From contig CP046868.1 of the NCBI GenBank assembly GCA_009789175.1, positions 1 to 64,000 on the forward strand: a stretch of 64,000 bases of DNA, read 5' to 3'. The first letter of the stretch is position 1; the number at the start of each line of letters is the position of its first letter. A model generated the notes under the pieces. The model was not told where the DNA came from and searched no databases. It worked only from the letters and a program-made list of their open reading frames with translations. The position numbers were made by a program, and so were the translations under genes. This document shows positions 1 to 7,382 of the stretch, piece after piece. This DNA is from Salinibaculum litoreum. Its GTDB lineage: Archaea > Halobacteriota > Halobacteria > Halobacteriales > Haloarculaceae.

Positions 1-136
1 CCCGATGAGTTCGCCGTCGACGTCGAGCGAACGCGGGAAGCCGCTCACGGCGACGGCAGTAGCGACGTCCGGTCCTCGTGACCTCGTCCGGGAGGCCGCC
101 CCTAGACCCATCCGGTGCGGCGTCGAAGCTCCACGC

Positions 137-719
137 ATGGCTTCGATCCCGCCCCTGCTCGACGTTCGCGACGACCTGCGACGCGCGCGACAGACGGCCG
201 ACACGGACGTGAACGACGATATCGCGTCCGTGATCGAGCGTCTGGAGGAGTTACCCGAACGGGAGTCCGGCACGCAGGACAGTCTCATCGACGAGATCGA
301 CAACGAACTGCTCCGCCTCGAGGAGCAACTCGGCGGCGACGCCGAGCGCCACGTCGCCACCGCTCGCAACCGTATCCAGATATACCGTCACTCGCTCGGC
401 GAGTCGAGCGAACACCTGTTAGTTCTCGATACAACGTTCCAGTCCGGCGAGTCCGGTCCCGGTGCGGTGCCAGCGGGCGTCAGGAACGAGGAGGGAACCG
501 TCGAGGCGACCGTCCTGAACGAGGCCGACCCTCGCGATGTGATCCCGGTCGTGACGTTCTACGGCGGCGACGACGAACTGAAGGAGGTGACCGGGGCCCC
601 CGACCGAGTTCGGCGAGGACGACCAGCGGACGGTCGAAGTGACGGCGATGGTCCCCGAGCACACGGACCGCTACACCGTCACCGTCGTCGACGCCGACGA
701 CGCGCCGACGTCCGCGTAG
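137..719 (+). pseudogene. Haloarchaeal hypothetical protein with a +1 frameshift
   Basis: The protein starts at the ATG at 137 (MASIPPLLDVRDD). It has an acidic, helix-rich N-terminal half followed by a beta-rich half (LVLDTTFQSGESG, then VIPVVTFYGGDDEL). At 593-601 there is a GGGGCCCCC run. Past it the same frame turns into arginine-rich text (HRHRRRRRR). Skipping one C restores a typical acidic haloarchaeal sequence (PTEFGEDDQRTVEVTAM, then TVTVVDADDAPTSA) ending at the TAG at 717-719. The intact protein would be about 194 residues. An upstream in-frame ATG at position 5 would add a low-complexity leader and looks unlikely. I do not recognise the family and propose no function. A one-base error in the assembly is as plausible as a real mutation. 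Confidence 0.6.
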
Positions 720-770
720 CGGGCAAAGACTCTACTCCGTAGCCGTCGAACGACAGAGCGGTGAACACGC

Positions 771-944
771 ATGGAAACCTGTCCCGTTTGCGGGCGAGAT
801 GTCGAGGTGAACAACCCGTCCGAGACCGACTACGAGGACGAGACGTTCGCTCCCGCACAGGTCGAACACGGGGGCGAAACGTACCGCTTCTGTAGCGAGG
901 ACTGCAAGGATCGCTTCGAGGCGTCGCCCGGAGAGTACGCATGA
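771..944 (+). CDS. YHS-domain small metal-binding protein
   Basis: This 57-residue protein begins METCPVCGRDVEV and ends FCSEDCKDRFEASPGEYA. The CPVCG motif and the FCSEDCKxRF segment are the signature of YHS/TRASH-like domains, which bind metal ions through cysteines and are often fused to or placed beside copper and other metal-handling proteins. The gene ends in ATGA, so its stop overlaps the start of the uracil-DNA glycosylase gene and the two are probably translationally coupled. The metal and the reason for the coupling cannot be read from the sequence. Confidence 0.8.
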   Translation: METCPVCGRDVEVNNPSETDYEDETFAPAQVEHGGETYRFCSEDCKDRFEASPGEYA

Positions 945-1486
945 ACGGGTTCGAAGAGGAGTTCGCGGACGCTCTCGACGACGTCCCCGACGAACACGAC
1001 GACCGCGACCGTTTCGTCGGCGGACACGGGTCGTTCGACGCTGACGTGATGCTCGTCGGGGAGGCTCCCGGAGCGGACGAAGTCGCACAGGGCGAACCGT
1101 TCGTCGGGCAGGCAGGCAAGCAACTCGACCGCATTCTGGACGACCTGAACGTCGACCGCGACGACCTGTACATCACGAACCTGGTGAAGATCCGTCCCCC
1201 GGAGAACCGCGACCCGTACCGGGACGAGATCGACGCCTGGTGGCCGGTTCTCGACGCCGAAATCGACCGCGTTGACCCGGACGTGATCGTTCCGCTCGGC
1301 TCGTTCGCCGCGCAGGAAATCGTCGACACCGACGAAACGATCACCGACCTCCGGGGCGAGACAGTCGAACTCGACGGGAGAGTCGTCCGACCCACGTTCC
1401 ATCCCGCCGCTGCGCTGTACGACCGGGACAAACTGCCCACTATCACCGAGGACCTCCGCCAGGCGCTGATAGAGAGCGAGGGGTAA
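941..1486 (+). CDS. Family-4-like uracil-DNA glycosylase lacking Fe-S cysteines
   Basis: This 181-residue protein has the family 4/5 uracil-DNA glycosylase fold motifs: GEAPGADE (about 40-47) at the catalytic loop, the FVGQAGKQLD segment, YITNLVKIRPPENRDP (about 78-92) and FHPAAALY near the C terminus. The enzyme removes uracil from deaminated DNA to start base excision repair. Canonical family-4 enzymes bind a 4Fe-4S cluster through four cysteines, two near the N terminus, one in KCRPPxNR and one about 16 residues later. This protein contains no cysteine: the third position is Ile84 and the fourth Trp100. It may be a cluster-free paralogue or have another substrate. It overlaps the YHS gene by 4 bp. 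Confidence 0.8.
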   Translation: MNGFEEEFADALDDVPDEHDDRDRFVGGHGSFDADVMLVGEAPGADEVAQGEPFVGQAGKQLDRILDDLNVDRDDLYITNLVKIRPPENRDPYRDEIDAWWPVLDAEIDRVDPDVIVPLGSFAAQEIVDTDETITDLRGETVELDGRVVRPTFHPAAALYDRDKLPTITEDLRQALIESEG

Positions 1487-1697
1487 CGATACGTTACTCG
1501 CGCGGAAACGCGTCGTTATACACGTTTCGCGGCCTCTCGCGTTCTCCTTAGCGGCCGCCCTTCGTCCGCTGTAGCACCTGATTTCGACCCGTCTCCGTCG
1601 AAGCAAGTCGTTATCGGTCGTGAATCGACAGAAACGACCGCGGCGGTTTATTTCCGTCTCAGGCGTAGCGCCGCCCGCCTTCGAGGGTGTGATATCA

Positions 1698-2384
1698 ATG
1701 TCGCAACAACCGCTGCCGCAGACAGGCGCACAGACCGGACAGATGACAGGGACGATGGGCCAGCAGGGACAACAAGGGGTACAGGCCCAACTCGTCCAGC
1801 AGACGGGTCAGAACTTCGAGGCTGACCTGACGGGCGAACTCCGGACGGCGCTCGAGGATTTCGAGACGGTGACTGACGTCACCCAGTGGTGCGTCGACAA
1901 GATGATCGAGAAAGGCCCGCAGATGGCCACGTGTATTCGGGTCTGCCAGGACATCGGGGAACTGGCCGACCTGAACGCCCGGATGATCGCTCGTGACTCT
2001 ATCTACGGACTGGAGGCAGCGATGCTGTTCGCCTCCGTCGCCGAGGACGGCCTTCAGGAGATCAAACGCCACCAGAACCCCCACTGCCAGGAAACTGTCG
2101 CCGTGGTCAACCGCGCACTGGACAGCACGTATCAGCTGCTCGAATCGTTCGGGCAACCGCAGCTCATCCAACAGGTCGAGCAGCAACTGCATCAGGCACA
2201 CGAACAGTTCGAACAGACGCAGGTACAGCCACCGTCGGCGCAGGGCATGCAGGGCGGCGAAATGGGCCAGCCGATAGGGCAACAGGGACAGATGGGTCAG
2301 CAGCCACAACAACAGATGAGTCGGCAGCCCCCGCAGCAGATGGGCCAGCAGGGCGGGCAGATGCAACAGCCCCAGCAGTGGTGA
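1698..2384 (+). CDS. Glutamine-rich four-helix protein, DUF326/Csp-like core
   Basis: The 228-residue protein has Gln/Gly/Met-rich tails (residues 1-45 and 165-228) around a helical core. The core segment CIRVCQDIGELADLNARMIARDS matches the rhythm of DUF326 / copper-storage (Csp) four-helix bundles, where the equivalent helices carry a ladder of cysteines. Here only a few cysteines remain (WCVDK, CIRVC, HCQE), so copper storage is doubtful. I chose the ATG at 1698 over an in-frame start at 1620, because the earlier stretch is basic and low in acidic residues, unlike the rest. The Gln-rich tails suggest disordered, self-associating ends. Function unknown. Confidence 0.6.
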   Translation: MSQQPLPQTGAQTGQMTGTMGQQGQQGVQAQLVQQTGQNFEADLTGELRTALEDFETVTDVTQWCVDKMIEKGPQMATCIRVCQDIGELADLNARMIARDSIYGLEAAMLFASVAEDGLQEIKRHQNPHCQETVAVVNRALDSTYQLLESFGQPQLIQQVEQQLHQAHEQFEQTQVQPPSAQGMQGGEMGQPIGQQGQMGQQPQQQMSRQPPQQMGQQGGQMQQPQQW

Positions 2385-2458
2385 AAGCCGAACCGCCGTA
2401 ACCGTCCGTCATTCGACCGTATCCGCCTCTTTTTTTCGGCCTTCAGCCGCGACCCATG

Positions 2459-4126
2459 CTACCGGTCGACACTGCCAAGGACGATGTCAAGACTCCCAAG
2501 CGCGGCGACCAAGTCGGCTACGTACTCGCCTTCGGCCATCTCCGGAAGCGCGTGTAGGTTGTGGTAGTCGGGACTCCGGATCTTGAACCGGGCCGGTTTG
2601 GCCGTCCCATCGCTTCGCATGTAGATGCCGAGTTCGCCTTTCGAGGCCTCGACAGTCTTGTACGTCTCTTTCCCGTCTGGCGGCTTGAGCGTCCGCGGGA
2701 CGTTGCTCTGGATGGTGCGTTCGTCCTCCGGCCAGTCCTCCAGCAGGTCGGCGCACTGCCCGATGATGCGTGCGGACTCCTCGACCTCTCCGAGGCGGGC
2801 GAGGGTCCGGGCGTAGTTGTCGCCCGCGTCTCGCGTGACGACGTTCCAGTCGAGTTCGGGGTAGTAGCTGTAGGGGTCGTCCCGCCTGATGTCGTAGTCG
2901 ATTCCGGACGCCCGGGCGACCGGACCGGTACAGCCGTACTGCTTGGCGACTTCGGGATCGATTATCCCCACGTTTACCGTCCGCTCTTGCAGGATCTCGT
3001 TGCCGGAGATGAGGTCGTGGAGTTCCTCTAACCGTCCCGGCAGGCCGTCGAGGTAGTTCCGCACCTTCTCGATCCAGTCCTCGCGGGGTTCCGGCAGGTC
3101 CCAGGCGACGCCGCCGACGCGGAAGTAGTTCGGCATCATCCGCGCGCCGGCGAGGTCCTCGCAGATGTCGAACACACGGTCGCGTTCCATCATGGAGTAC
3201 ATGAAAATGGCCGTGAAGTCGCCGTAAATGTCGAGACAGAACGTGCCGACGGCGAGCATGTGCCCGAGGATACGTCCGAACTCCGAGGTCATCGTCCGGA
3301 GCACCTTCGCGTACTCCGGCACCTCGATGTCCGCGAGGTCCTCTACGGCACGCGCGTACGCGTGTTCGTTCGGATAGTGCGAGGAGTAGTCCCAGCGGTC
3401 GGGGTATGGCATGATCTCGTGGCGGTAGTGACCGTTCTGGGCCATCTGCTCCTCGCAGCGGTGAAGGTAGCCGACGTCGGGTTCGACGTCGACCACCTGC
3501 TCGCCGTCGAGTACGGTTTTCAGGTGAAGGACGCCGTGGGTCGCCGGATGATGCGGTCCGATGTTCAGCATCATCGTGTCGGACTCCCTGTTCCGATGGT
3601 CCTCAGCCAGCGGGTTCTTGTGCTCTTCGAGGGTGACGACCTGCGGTTGTTCCTTGTCATAGTCCTTCGAGAGCGGGTGACCGACCCAGGTTTCGGGCAG
3701 GAGTATCCGGCGGAGGTCGGGATGGCCCTCGAACTCGGTCCCGACGAGGTCGTAGGCTTCCCGCTCGTGCCAGTCGGCCGTCCGGTACACCGGTTCCGCC
3801 GACTCGTGTACCGGTTCGTCCCGCGGCGTCGGCACGATAACGCCGACTTCCTGCGTCGGGTCGTCGTACTTCCGGAGATGGTAGATGGACTCGTAGCGGT
3901 CCTCGTACTCCTGCGCGGTGAGACAGGAGAGGTGGTCGAACCCCGCTTCTCGCTTGAGCAGTGTCAGCACTTCCTGGACCTCGTCCGGACGTATCTCGAA
4001 CGCCTCGGCGTTGCTGTGGGTCTCCCGGCCCACCGCGCGGTCGCCGAGCAGATCCTCGACGGCGTCGTAGTCGACGGCTGACTCCGCTGGACGGAGTTCC
4101 CGTTCGGACTCTTCGGGCGTGCTCAT
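2459..4126 (-). CDS. nuoCD: NADH dehydrogenase-like complex I subunit C/D fusion
   Basis: This 555-residue fusion joins NuoC (about 1-165; [11 protein letters not shown] near 119 and [10 protein letters not shown] near 135) to the 49-kDa NuoD subunit (about 185-555; PHHPATHG at 191, [10 protein letters not shown] and the C-terminal [11 protein letters not shown] stretch). These peripheral-arm subunits line the quinone pocket of respiratory complex I. The C/D fusion is a usual arrangement in haloarchaea. The start overlaps the nuoB stop (ATGA), so the two are coupled. No other complex I subunit follows: the next gene downstream is convergent and unrelated. In archaea the electron donor is often not NADH, so the partner is uncertain. 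Confidence 0.95.
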   Translation of the reverse strand: MSTPEESERELRPAESAVDYDAVEDLLGDRAVGRETHSNAEAFEIRPDEVQEVLTLLKREAGFDHLSCLTAQEYEDRYESIYHLRKYDDPTQEVGVIVPTPRDEPVHESAEPVYRTADWHEREAYDLVGTEFEGHPDLRRILLPETWVGHPLSKDYDKEQPQVVTLEEHKNPLAEDHRNRESDTMMLNIGPHHPATHGVLHLKTVLDGEQVVDVEPDVGYLHRCEEQMAQNGHYRHEIMPYPDRWDYSSHYPNEHAYARAVEDLADIEVPEYAKVLRTMTSEFGRILGHMLAVGTFCLDIYGDFTAIFMYSMMERDRVFDICEDLAGARMMPNYFRVGGVAWDLPEPREDWIEKVRNYLDGLPGRLEELHDLISGNEILQERTVNVGIIDPEVAKQYGCTGPVARASGIDYDIRRDDPYSYYPELDWNVVTRDAGDNYARTLARLGEVEESARIIGQCADLLEDWPEDERTIQSNVPRTLKPPDGKETYKTVEASKGELGIYMRSDGTAKPARFKIRSPDYHNLHALPEMAEGEYVADLVAALGSLDIVLGSVDR

Positions 4127-4827
4127 GGCGTGTTACCCTCCACCCAGTTGTACTGCATGACGAGCGTCTCCTCGTCGATCCGGTCGGACAGTTCCTCGAC
4201 CACGTCGTCCCGTTTCAGGTCGCCGAACCGTTCGAGTTCGTACGGCTTGACGACGACTGGCGCGCTCTCGCCGTTGGCGACGCGCTCCTGTAACTTCGCG
4301 ACGCCGTAGATGAGCGCCTCCGGCCGCGGCGGACAGCCCGGTACCTGAATGTCGACCGGAATGACCTCCTCCGCGCCCTTCACGACGTTGTACCCTTTCT
4401 GGAACGGGCCGCCCGACGCCGTGCAGTTGCCCATGCCGACGACGAACTTCGGTTCCGGCATCTGGTCGTAGACGCGTTTCATTCGCGGCGCGAACTTCGA
4501 GACGATAGTTCCCGGAACGATGATCACGTCGGCCTGCCGCGGCGAGGCCCGGGGGACGCCCGCACCGAAGCGGTCCAGGTCGTGTTTCGTCGTGTAACTG
4601 TGCATCATCTCCAGGCTACAGCAGGCGATGCCGAACTGGAGCATGAACATCGACGACCCCCGCACCCAGTTCATGAACTTGTCGAACTTCGTCAGGATGA
4701 ACGGGGACGACCCGAACGCCTCCCGAAGCCGGGAGTTGAATCGGTTCCCGAGTTGACTCCCACCCTCCGTCCGTGCGCCTCGTCCCGGTGACCGTTTCTC
4801 TATGTGTTGGTCCTCAGAATCACTCAT
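4123..4827 (-). CDS. nuoB: Complex I subunit B (PSST homologue)
   Basis: This 234-residue protein carries the N2 iron-sulfur cluster ligands of NuoB: the adjacent Cys69-Cys70 in [10 protein letters not shown], Cys135 in [10 protein letters not shown] and Cys165 in VPGCPPRPE. NuoB delivers electrons to quinone at the interface with NuoD. I placed the start at the ATG at 4825-4827 ([12 protein letters not shown]); the longer in-frame extension is serine/arginine-rich and antisense to the divergent gene. nuoB is the first gene of a two-gene unit with nuoCD. nuoA, which usually precedes it, is absent, and the next gene upstream is divergent. Confidence 0.95.
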   Translation of the reverse strand: MSDSEDQHIEKRSPGRGARTEGGSQLGNRFNSRLREAFGSSPFILTKFDKFMNWVRGSSMFMLQFGIACCSLEMMHSYTTKHDLDRFGAGVPRASPRQADVIIVPGTIVSKFAPRMKRVYDQMPEPKFVVGMGNCTASGGPFQKGYNVVKGAEEVIPVDIQVPGCPPRPEALIYGVAKLQERVANGESAPVVVKPYELERFGDLKRDDVVEELSDRIDEETLVMQYNWVEGNTP

Positions 4828-4993
4828 TGTCCCCACCCGAGGGTGTCGTGTGGTACGGGTGGCACAGAGAAGTATGTTAGGCCGTGTCATGGCATTGATA
4901 TCCGCCGGGCGGCAGTACGACGATGCTATCTGGAAACCACTCCGTATCGAACTGGGATTCACGCTTATCCGCGTCACGGAGGAAAGTCCGACC

Positions 4994-5368
4994 ATGGCCG
5001 ACGACCAGCCAGACGTCGAGGACGTGGGCAAGCGCGCACAGGAACGACGACGCGAGCGGGCCAAGAGCGCGGAGCGGATGTCGGCTGCCCTGGGAGCGGA
5101 GTTCTTCGACGAGTACAAGTATCCCGCCACGAGCGAGGAACTCGCCACGGAGTACGGCGACCAGGAGATTGACCTCGCTAACGAGACCGAGACGGTGGGA
5201 GACGTGTTCGACCGCCTCGTCGACGAGCGCTTCGAGTCCGCCGACGAGGTTCGCGAGGCGGTGTTCAACGAACTGACCGGCGAAGCGAGCGGCAGCGAGG
5301 AGTACAACGACGAGCGAGCGCTGTCCGACCTAGACGACGAGGAACCGTCGGGGCGTCCGCCCGAGTGA
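4994..5368 (+). CDS. DUF5789 family protein
   Basis: A 124-residue acidic protein. Its EYKYPATSEELATEYGDQEIDL motif followed by TVGDVFDRL and FESADEVREAVFNEL is the pattern I know for the haloarchaeal DUF5789 family, whose function is not established. The first 35 residues are charged and helical (KRAQERRRERAKSAERM). It is transcribed divergently from nuoB, with about 165 bp between the two starts. Confidence 0.75.
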   Translation: MADDQPDVEDVGKRAQERRRERAKSAERMSAALGAEFFDEYKYPATSEELATEYGDQEIDLANETETVGDVFDRLVDERFESADEVREAVFNELTGEASGSEEYNDERALSDLDDEEPSGRPPE

Positions 5369-5414
5369 CGCCGCCGAACGCACGACGCGAGGACGCGACG
5401 GCGACGACCGACGA

Positions 5415-6248
5415 TTAGGTCGGTCTGTCACCGCTGTATCGCCATCGGCCATCGTCCGTTCGCTTGATACCGGGTACCGCCTCCAGAACGGGTTCGACCG
5501 CGTCCCGCCACCACGTTCCGGCCGACGCCTCCACGTCGACAGCATCGTGAGCGTGCGCCCGCAGATCCTCGTCGGTCGCGCCGCCTTTCGACAGCAGTAG
5601 TTCGAACGCGGCGGCGACTGCCTCGCGCTGGCGGTCGGTGACGTCCCGCGATTCGAGCGCGTGTTTGACGCTCCCGTACGTCCGTTCTTCGGGAACGTCG
5701 AACGGCAGGCGACCGTCACCGTTCTCGCGTCCGGGGGTTCCGGCGTACCGCCACGTCCTGTCCTCGTTCGACGCGTCTGGCGGTTCGATGTCGGGCAGCG
5801 TTGCAAGCGCGTCGCGGATCGCATCGTCCCACCACGATTCGGCGTCGGCGTACTCCAGGGGGTTCTCGCTGTAGACGGCGTCTATCACCTCCGCGCGCGA
5901 CGCCTCGCCCCAATGACGCAGGAACGCGAACGCCTCCTCGATGGCCTCGGCGTGGTCGGGCGCGAGATCCATCTCGTCTATCGCCTCGTCGACCGCAGGT
6001 GGTGTGTCAACGCGTGAGTCCGCTGTGCTATCCCCGGGGGCGGCGAGGAGTCGTTCACCGCTGTCGGTTATCTCGTATCCGTCTTCGGCCTCACGGACGA
6101 GACCCCCCTCGATCAACCCGTCGAGGCGCTCGGCGGTCTCCCCCTCGTCCTGTCCCACGGCGTCGGCGATAGCCGCACTCTCCGCCGCTCCATCCGCGAG
6201 ATATTCGAGTATCGATGCGTCGTCGTCGGAGATCGTTGGCGTGCTCAT
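5415..6248 (-). CDS. Winged-helix protein with an internal duplication
   Basis: The 277-residue protein begins with a winged helix-turn-helix (about 1-70; ILEYLADGAAESAAIADAVGQ, then GLVREAEDGYEITDSGERLL). After a linker come two copies of one module: residues about 95-170 (AFAFLRHWGEASRAEVIDAVY, then ESWWDDAIRDALATLPDIE and TWRYAG) and about 195-275 (AFELLLSKGGATDEDLRAHAH, then GTWWRDAVEPVLEAVPGIK and RWRYSG). The repeated WW(R/D)DA and WRY(A/S)G marks look like two further winged-helix-like units. The start overlaps the stop of the UspA gene by 4 bp, so they are co-transcribed. DNA binding is inferred from the fold; no target is visible. Confidence 0.7.
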   Translation of the reverse strand: MSTPTISDDDASILEYLADGAAESAAIADAVGQDEGETAERLDGLIEGGLVREAEDGYEITDSGERLLAAPGDSTADSRVDTPPAVDEAIDEMDLAPDHAEAIEEAFAFLRHWGEASRAEVIDAVYSENPLEYADAESWWDDAIRDALATLPDIEPPDASNEDRTWRYAGTPGRENGDGRLPFDVPEERTYGSVKHALESRDVTDRQREAVAAAFELLLSKGGATDEDLRAHAHDAVDVEASAGTWWRDAVEPVLEAVPGIKRTDDGRWRYSGDRPT

Positions 6249-6685
6249 TCTTCGGGGCGAACGGTCAGTACCGGTACGTCCGCGGTACGGACGATCTTTT
6301 CAGTGACGCTTCCGAGGAGGTACCGTTCGACGCCGGTCCGCCCGTGAGTTCCCATCACGATGAGGTCCACGTCGTTGTCGGCGGCGTACTCCCGAATGGC
6401 CTGATGCGGAATACCGTACGTTACCTCGGTTATCACGTTCTCGATGCCGTGGTTACGCGCTCGTCGTTTGATCTCGTCGAGGGCTTCGTCGCCCGCGCGT
6501 TCGACCTGGTCGACCGTGACGCCACCGTACGCGTCCGTTGCCATCAGCGTATCGTTGACGACGAACATCGCACGTAAGTCGGCGTCGTAGGTCGCCGCGA
6601 TGTCGAACGCGTGTTCGCTCGCGCTGAGTGCCTCCTCGCTCCCGTCGGTCGGCAGTAGTATCCGGTCGTACATACACTGCGACAC
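6245..6685 (-). CDS. Universal stress protein, UspA family
   Basis: This 146-residue single Usp domain has the N-terminal ILLPTDGSEEA strand-loop and the ATP-binding motif GTHGRTGVERYLLGSVTEKIVR with VPVLTVRP at the end. The G-2x-G-9x-G(S/T) spacing is present, so it is probably of the ATP-binding class. It is the first gene of a two-gene unit with the winged-helix protein, which it overlaps by 4 bp. Usp proteins act in stress survival in the cytoplasm; the trigger here is unknown. Confidence 0.9.
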   Translation of the reverse strand: MSQCMYDRILLPTDGSEEALSASEHAFDIAATYDADLRAMFVVNDTLMATDAYGGVTVDQVERAGDEALDEIKRRARNHGIENVITEVTYGIPHQAIREYAADNDVDLIVMGTHGRTGVERYLLGSVTEKIVRTADVPVLTVRPEE

Positions 6686-6884
6686 GTCGTGGTGGCTCTA
6701 AACGTGTTGCCCCGTAACGATTAGTATTACTTCCTTTCGGAGTACGTAGGTCGACCTTACACGAGCGTTGCGTCCGTAAACGCATGTCGGGGAGCGAGAA
6801 GGGATCTGCTATCAGATACTACGATATCGAATCGACTGCAACGGTCGTACCTGATATGGTCGTCGGGAGCGACGGTGTAGACAC

Positions 6885-7022
6885 ATGGGTCGCTATCCAC
6901 GCCAGGCACGGAATGCCCGGATAAAATGCGTAGAGTGTAACGCCCCCGTGGTCGAGACGACCGGCGAACGGTACGTCTGTATCAACTGCGGGGAATCGCC
7001 GATCGCGGTGCGGTCCTCATAG
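6885..7022 (+). CDS. Small zinc-ribbon protein (45 aa)
   Basis: A 45-residue basic protein with two CxxC knuckles, KCVECN and CINCGE, 17 residues apart: the layout of a one-zinc ribbon. The haloarchaea encode many such micro-proteins of unknown role. It overlaps a possible 46-codon frame starting at 6784 that has no recognisable features. A role in nucleic-acid or protein binding is an inference from the fold only. Confidence 0.65.
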   Translation: MGRYPRQARNARIKCVECNAPVVETTGERYVCINCGESPIAVRSS

Positions 7023-7382
7023 TCAGTCGCCGATATTGGGGGTCCCAACGAGTGCTTTTCGGTAGCGCACCAGTAAGTGCGGGTGAAACGTCGTCGGAGA
7101 CGCGCCGGGCGAGACAGCCAGTTCCGACTACACAAACAACTGAAACGATTTCCGCTCTGATCGCACAACCGTCGTGGGAACGGGCGTACATTGCCCTTCA
7201 GTTGCTACCAGAGCACTCTCGGACAGAGAGACGATGACACGCGGATCCAGCTACCGGCCTAATTTTTTGGGTGTTCAACTTTTATAATACGCGACTTATT
7301 TTGAGAGTAGCCGCGTAACCAAACGATTACCGAGAACAAAAGCCGTCATCGGACACGGAGATTACGGTTCGACCTGTAGAAT
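7023..7382. other. Intergenic region with AT-rich promoter
   Basis: This 360-bp gap holds no convincing gene. The right part (7258-7300) is AT-rich and contains CTTTTATAATA near 7279, a plausible archaeal TATA element. It lies about 100 bp before the ATG of the large BAT regulator, which would imply a leadered transcript of roughly 75 nt. Confidence 0.4.

Noticed and set aside
4828..5307. Long N-terminal extension of NuoB
   Set aside because: It is antisense to the DUF5789 gene, Ser/Arg-rich, and absent from the known NuoB family.
6784..6924. 46-codon frame before the zinc-ribbon gene
   Set aside because: It overlaps the better-supported zinc-ribbon gene in another frame and has no motif.
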